From contig NC_088299.1 of NCBI RefSeq assembly GCF_032854445.1, positions 1,401,001-1,465,000 on the forward strand: a stretch of 64,000 nucleotides of DNA, in the 5' to 3' direction. Each line of letters starts with the position of its first letter. Position 1 is the first letter of the stretch. Source of the stretch: Liolophura sinensis. Taxonomy: Eukaryota; Mollusca; Polyplacophora; Chitonida; Chitonidae. The notes under the pieces are model-generated. The model was given only the letters and a program-made list of their open reading frames with translations, was not told where the DNA came from and did no database searches. Positions 62,191 through 64,000 of the stretch are shown here, one piece after another. The translations under genes and the position numbers were made by a program.

Positions 62191-62545
62191 ACTTCATACG
62201 CTCACGCGACCAAAGAAGAGCACTGTGTGTGTGTTTTTACTTGGGTGAGCTTAGAGAAAATATTTGCCCTAAGTGAACAGCTAGCTAATCCTTTTCGGCT
62301 CAGTTTGCAAGGGTATGTCATTTAATTGTCTGAAGGACGTTGTTACACGAAGTTTTCCACTTCCTTGATAATGAAGGCAAGAAATGTTATTGACTTGTAC
62401 ACTGTCGACCAGCGACCAGCGATGGGCTTGCGCGTGCCTCCTTGCTTGACTTTGTATGTACCCAACGCTCGAGATTGTATTTCTCGCCTATTCGTCGAAT
62501 GGTATAGCTTATGAAGGCAGACTGACCGATCAGACGCCTAGAGAT

Positions 62546-64000
62546 TTTTCTGACTTGCGATAAACACCTATACACAAGGAAGTAAGCGTATAGAAGTTGT
62601 CCTCCTAAGCGACAAGCACAAAGGGTAGAAAAACACAAGGCCAGAAATGAAGTGACACTGTTAATGTAACAGACAAGTTTGGTATATATGCGCGTCGCCA
62701 GCCGAACCACGATATCTAACTATGCCATCACGGTCAAAGCAGTTATATATTAGGAAATATATCGCATACAAAGCAGGTCACAATTTCAGACACATTTAAT
62801 TGCCTTTTTTGGGGGGGGGGGGAACTTCAGAACGGTTGGTCTCGGTGCCGGGCCAGGTTATCATCTTCCCCGTCCTTTTCCTTTAAGGACAAGCTCATTT
62901 ATCTGCTGTATTTGATCTTGCTAATACTATGGTAATATAAACCTTTGAGTTTAGAGCTGCGTTCCTGGACAGCAACCTTTCAAAAGCACCATAGAAAGGC
63001 ATGCGATATTAATACAAACCACATATGTTCCGATTGCCATCAGCATTATATGAATTTGGGGACAACATCGGGTGTTCATTTCTATCGGCGAAATTTTCAT
63101 TATTATTATCATTTTTTTTTTTTGGCTGAATTTGATCGCCAGTATACCGGAACAATGAACAATTAATACGATGGCTTATTAGTACTGTGCAATTTCATTT
63201 GAAGTTTTGAGATGTTTTCTATATGACTTAATTGCTAGTTAAGCGACTTATCAACCTGTTAATCAAGTAAAGTTAATCAATCGGTTTACAGGGTTTTTTT
63301 TGCGTAGAAAACTCTTTTTCACATCGGATTAATTGTTTTTTCACATAGGAAATCATATTTGCGAGGAAATTATTTTTTCATAGCAACAACATTTGTACCG
63401 TCGTTAAGAAATATTTACCGCGGTGTGAATTATTTTCATTGCAGTTGAAATATTTCCGGCGAAGTGATTAACACCGTGGGAATTTGCGTAATGTTGGAAG
63501 CCTTATTTTTGTCCAATACCTCCATTTTTCTGTCAAGAAAAGTCACATGTAAAAGTGTATAGATAACATTGGCATAATCTGCCAAATGCATATAAAGTCA
63601 TCACGGCTTCCATCCATCCTGGCTTCCATCCATGTGCATGGTGATCACAATGCAAGACAACGGATGTTACATTTTTTTTATATGTAAATTCATAATGAGG
63701 TAACCAGGCTTCTTTCCAAACTGGGCAATTTCGATCAAATTCCTGTTTCCATGGCAAGAGAGTAACAACAGTCCGTTTTAACCACGTGAACACAATAAAA
63801 TTCAAGCGTTTTCTTACAGGAAATCCATTTTTGGTAGCGTGTGTTTACATTTCTACGCATCACAATCGTGTCTGAAAATACATTAAAAGAATCGGTTACT
63901 CTTTCCTGTATTCTTATTAATATGGTTGGTGAACATGTTATACGCTGCATAGCTTGTCTCTGTGTGGGTGGGGTGAGTGAGAGAGTGTGAGTGAGTGCTT
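62546..64000. other. Intergenic to window end, no gene recognised
   Basis: It contains a G12-13 run near 62810 and AT-rich sequence; open stretches show no domains. The window ends in a GAGTGAGTGAGAGAGTGTGA-like GA/GT-rich stretch. Confidence 0.4.

Larger units (their letters stand above)
61505..62545. repeat. Old direct duplication, ~330-bp arms
   Basis: Segments at about 61505-61845 and 62225-62540 share, in order, TTTGCAAGGGT, CATTTGTCT/CATTTAATTGTCT, TTTTGAAAGTGAAGGCACGA versus TTGATAATGAAGGCAAGA, GTTATTGAC, TACCCAACG and TCTTCGCCTGTTCG versus TCTCGCCTATTCG. Considerable divergence indicates age. Confidence 0.6.

Overview
This is a eukaryotic, AT-rich, repeat-dense window. Genes have GT-AG introns, TATA boxes and AATAAA/ATTAAA signals, so bacterial features such as operons and ribosome binding sites do not apply. 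Two things point to a lophotrochozoan, most likely a mollusc: FoxH-type forkhead genes, and more than twenty copies of one tRNA-derived SINE with an (AAAT)n tail of a kind I associate with molluscan genomes. The species cannot be named from the sequence alone.

Layout. 0-8 kb: two tandem plus-strand forkhead genes of FoxH type (nodal/activin-Smad partner factors). The first is complete with TATA box and a tiny first coding exon; the second has a clear main exon but an unresolved 5' end. 8-13 kb: gene-poor spacer with MITE-like elements, SINEs, a ~110-bp tandem array and an intact tRNA-Leu(CAG) gene on the minus strand. 14.3-30.4 kb: a complete 13-coding-exon PCIF1/CAPAM gene (cap-adjacent m6Am methyltransferase) with WW domain and intact NPPF catalytic motif. 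Its introns carry SINEs and a 24-bp minisatellite, and a ~34/68-bp minisatellite follows the stop codon. 30.4-44.6 kb: no host gene recognised. This part holds a probable long PCIF1 3' UTR, a field of palindromic TTTGTAATAA/TTATTACAAA motifs, a decayed minus-strand Ty3/Gypsy-like fragment and a 42-bp minisatellite. 44.8-49.8 kb: two decayed LINE reverse-transcriptase relics, the second interrupted by a (TA)n microsatellite. 51.6-58.3 kb: a small three-exon gene for a secreted, dibasic-processed peptide with a single EGF-like six-cysteine domain. 58-64 kb: repeats, a 31-bp array and an old segmental duplication; no gene recognised.

The host genes appear functionally unrelated: developmental transcription factors, an RNA-modifying enzyme, a tRNA and a secreted peptide. 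The most notable observations are the tandem FoxH pair with a shared 16-nt upstream element and FoxH-like sites near both TATA boxes; the EGF-like peptide gene; a traceable SINE 3'-transduction (7.46 kb locus and 27.6 kb copy share 43 identical bases); and the palindromic motif field at 36-37.4 kb with related sequence at 41.3 kb.
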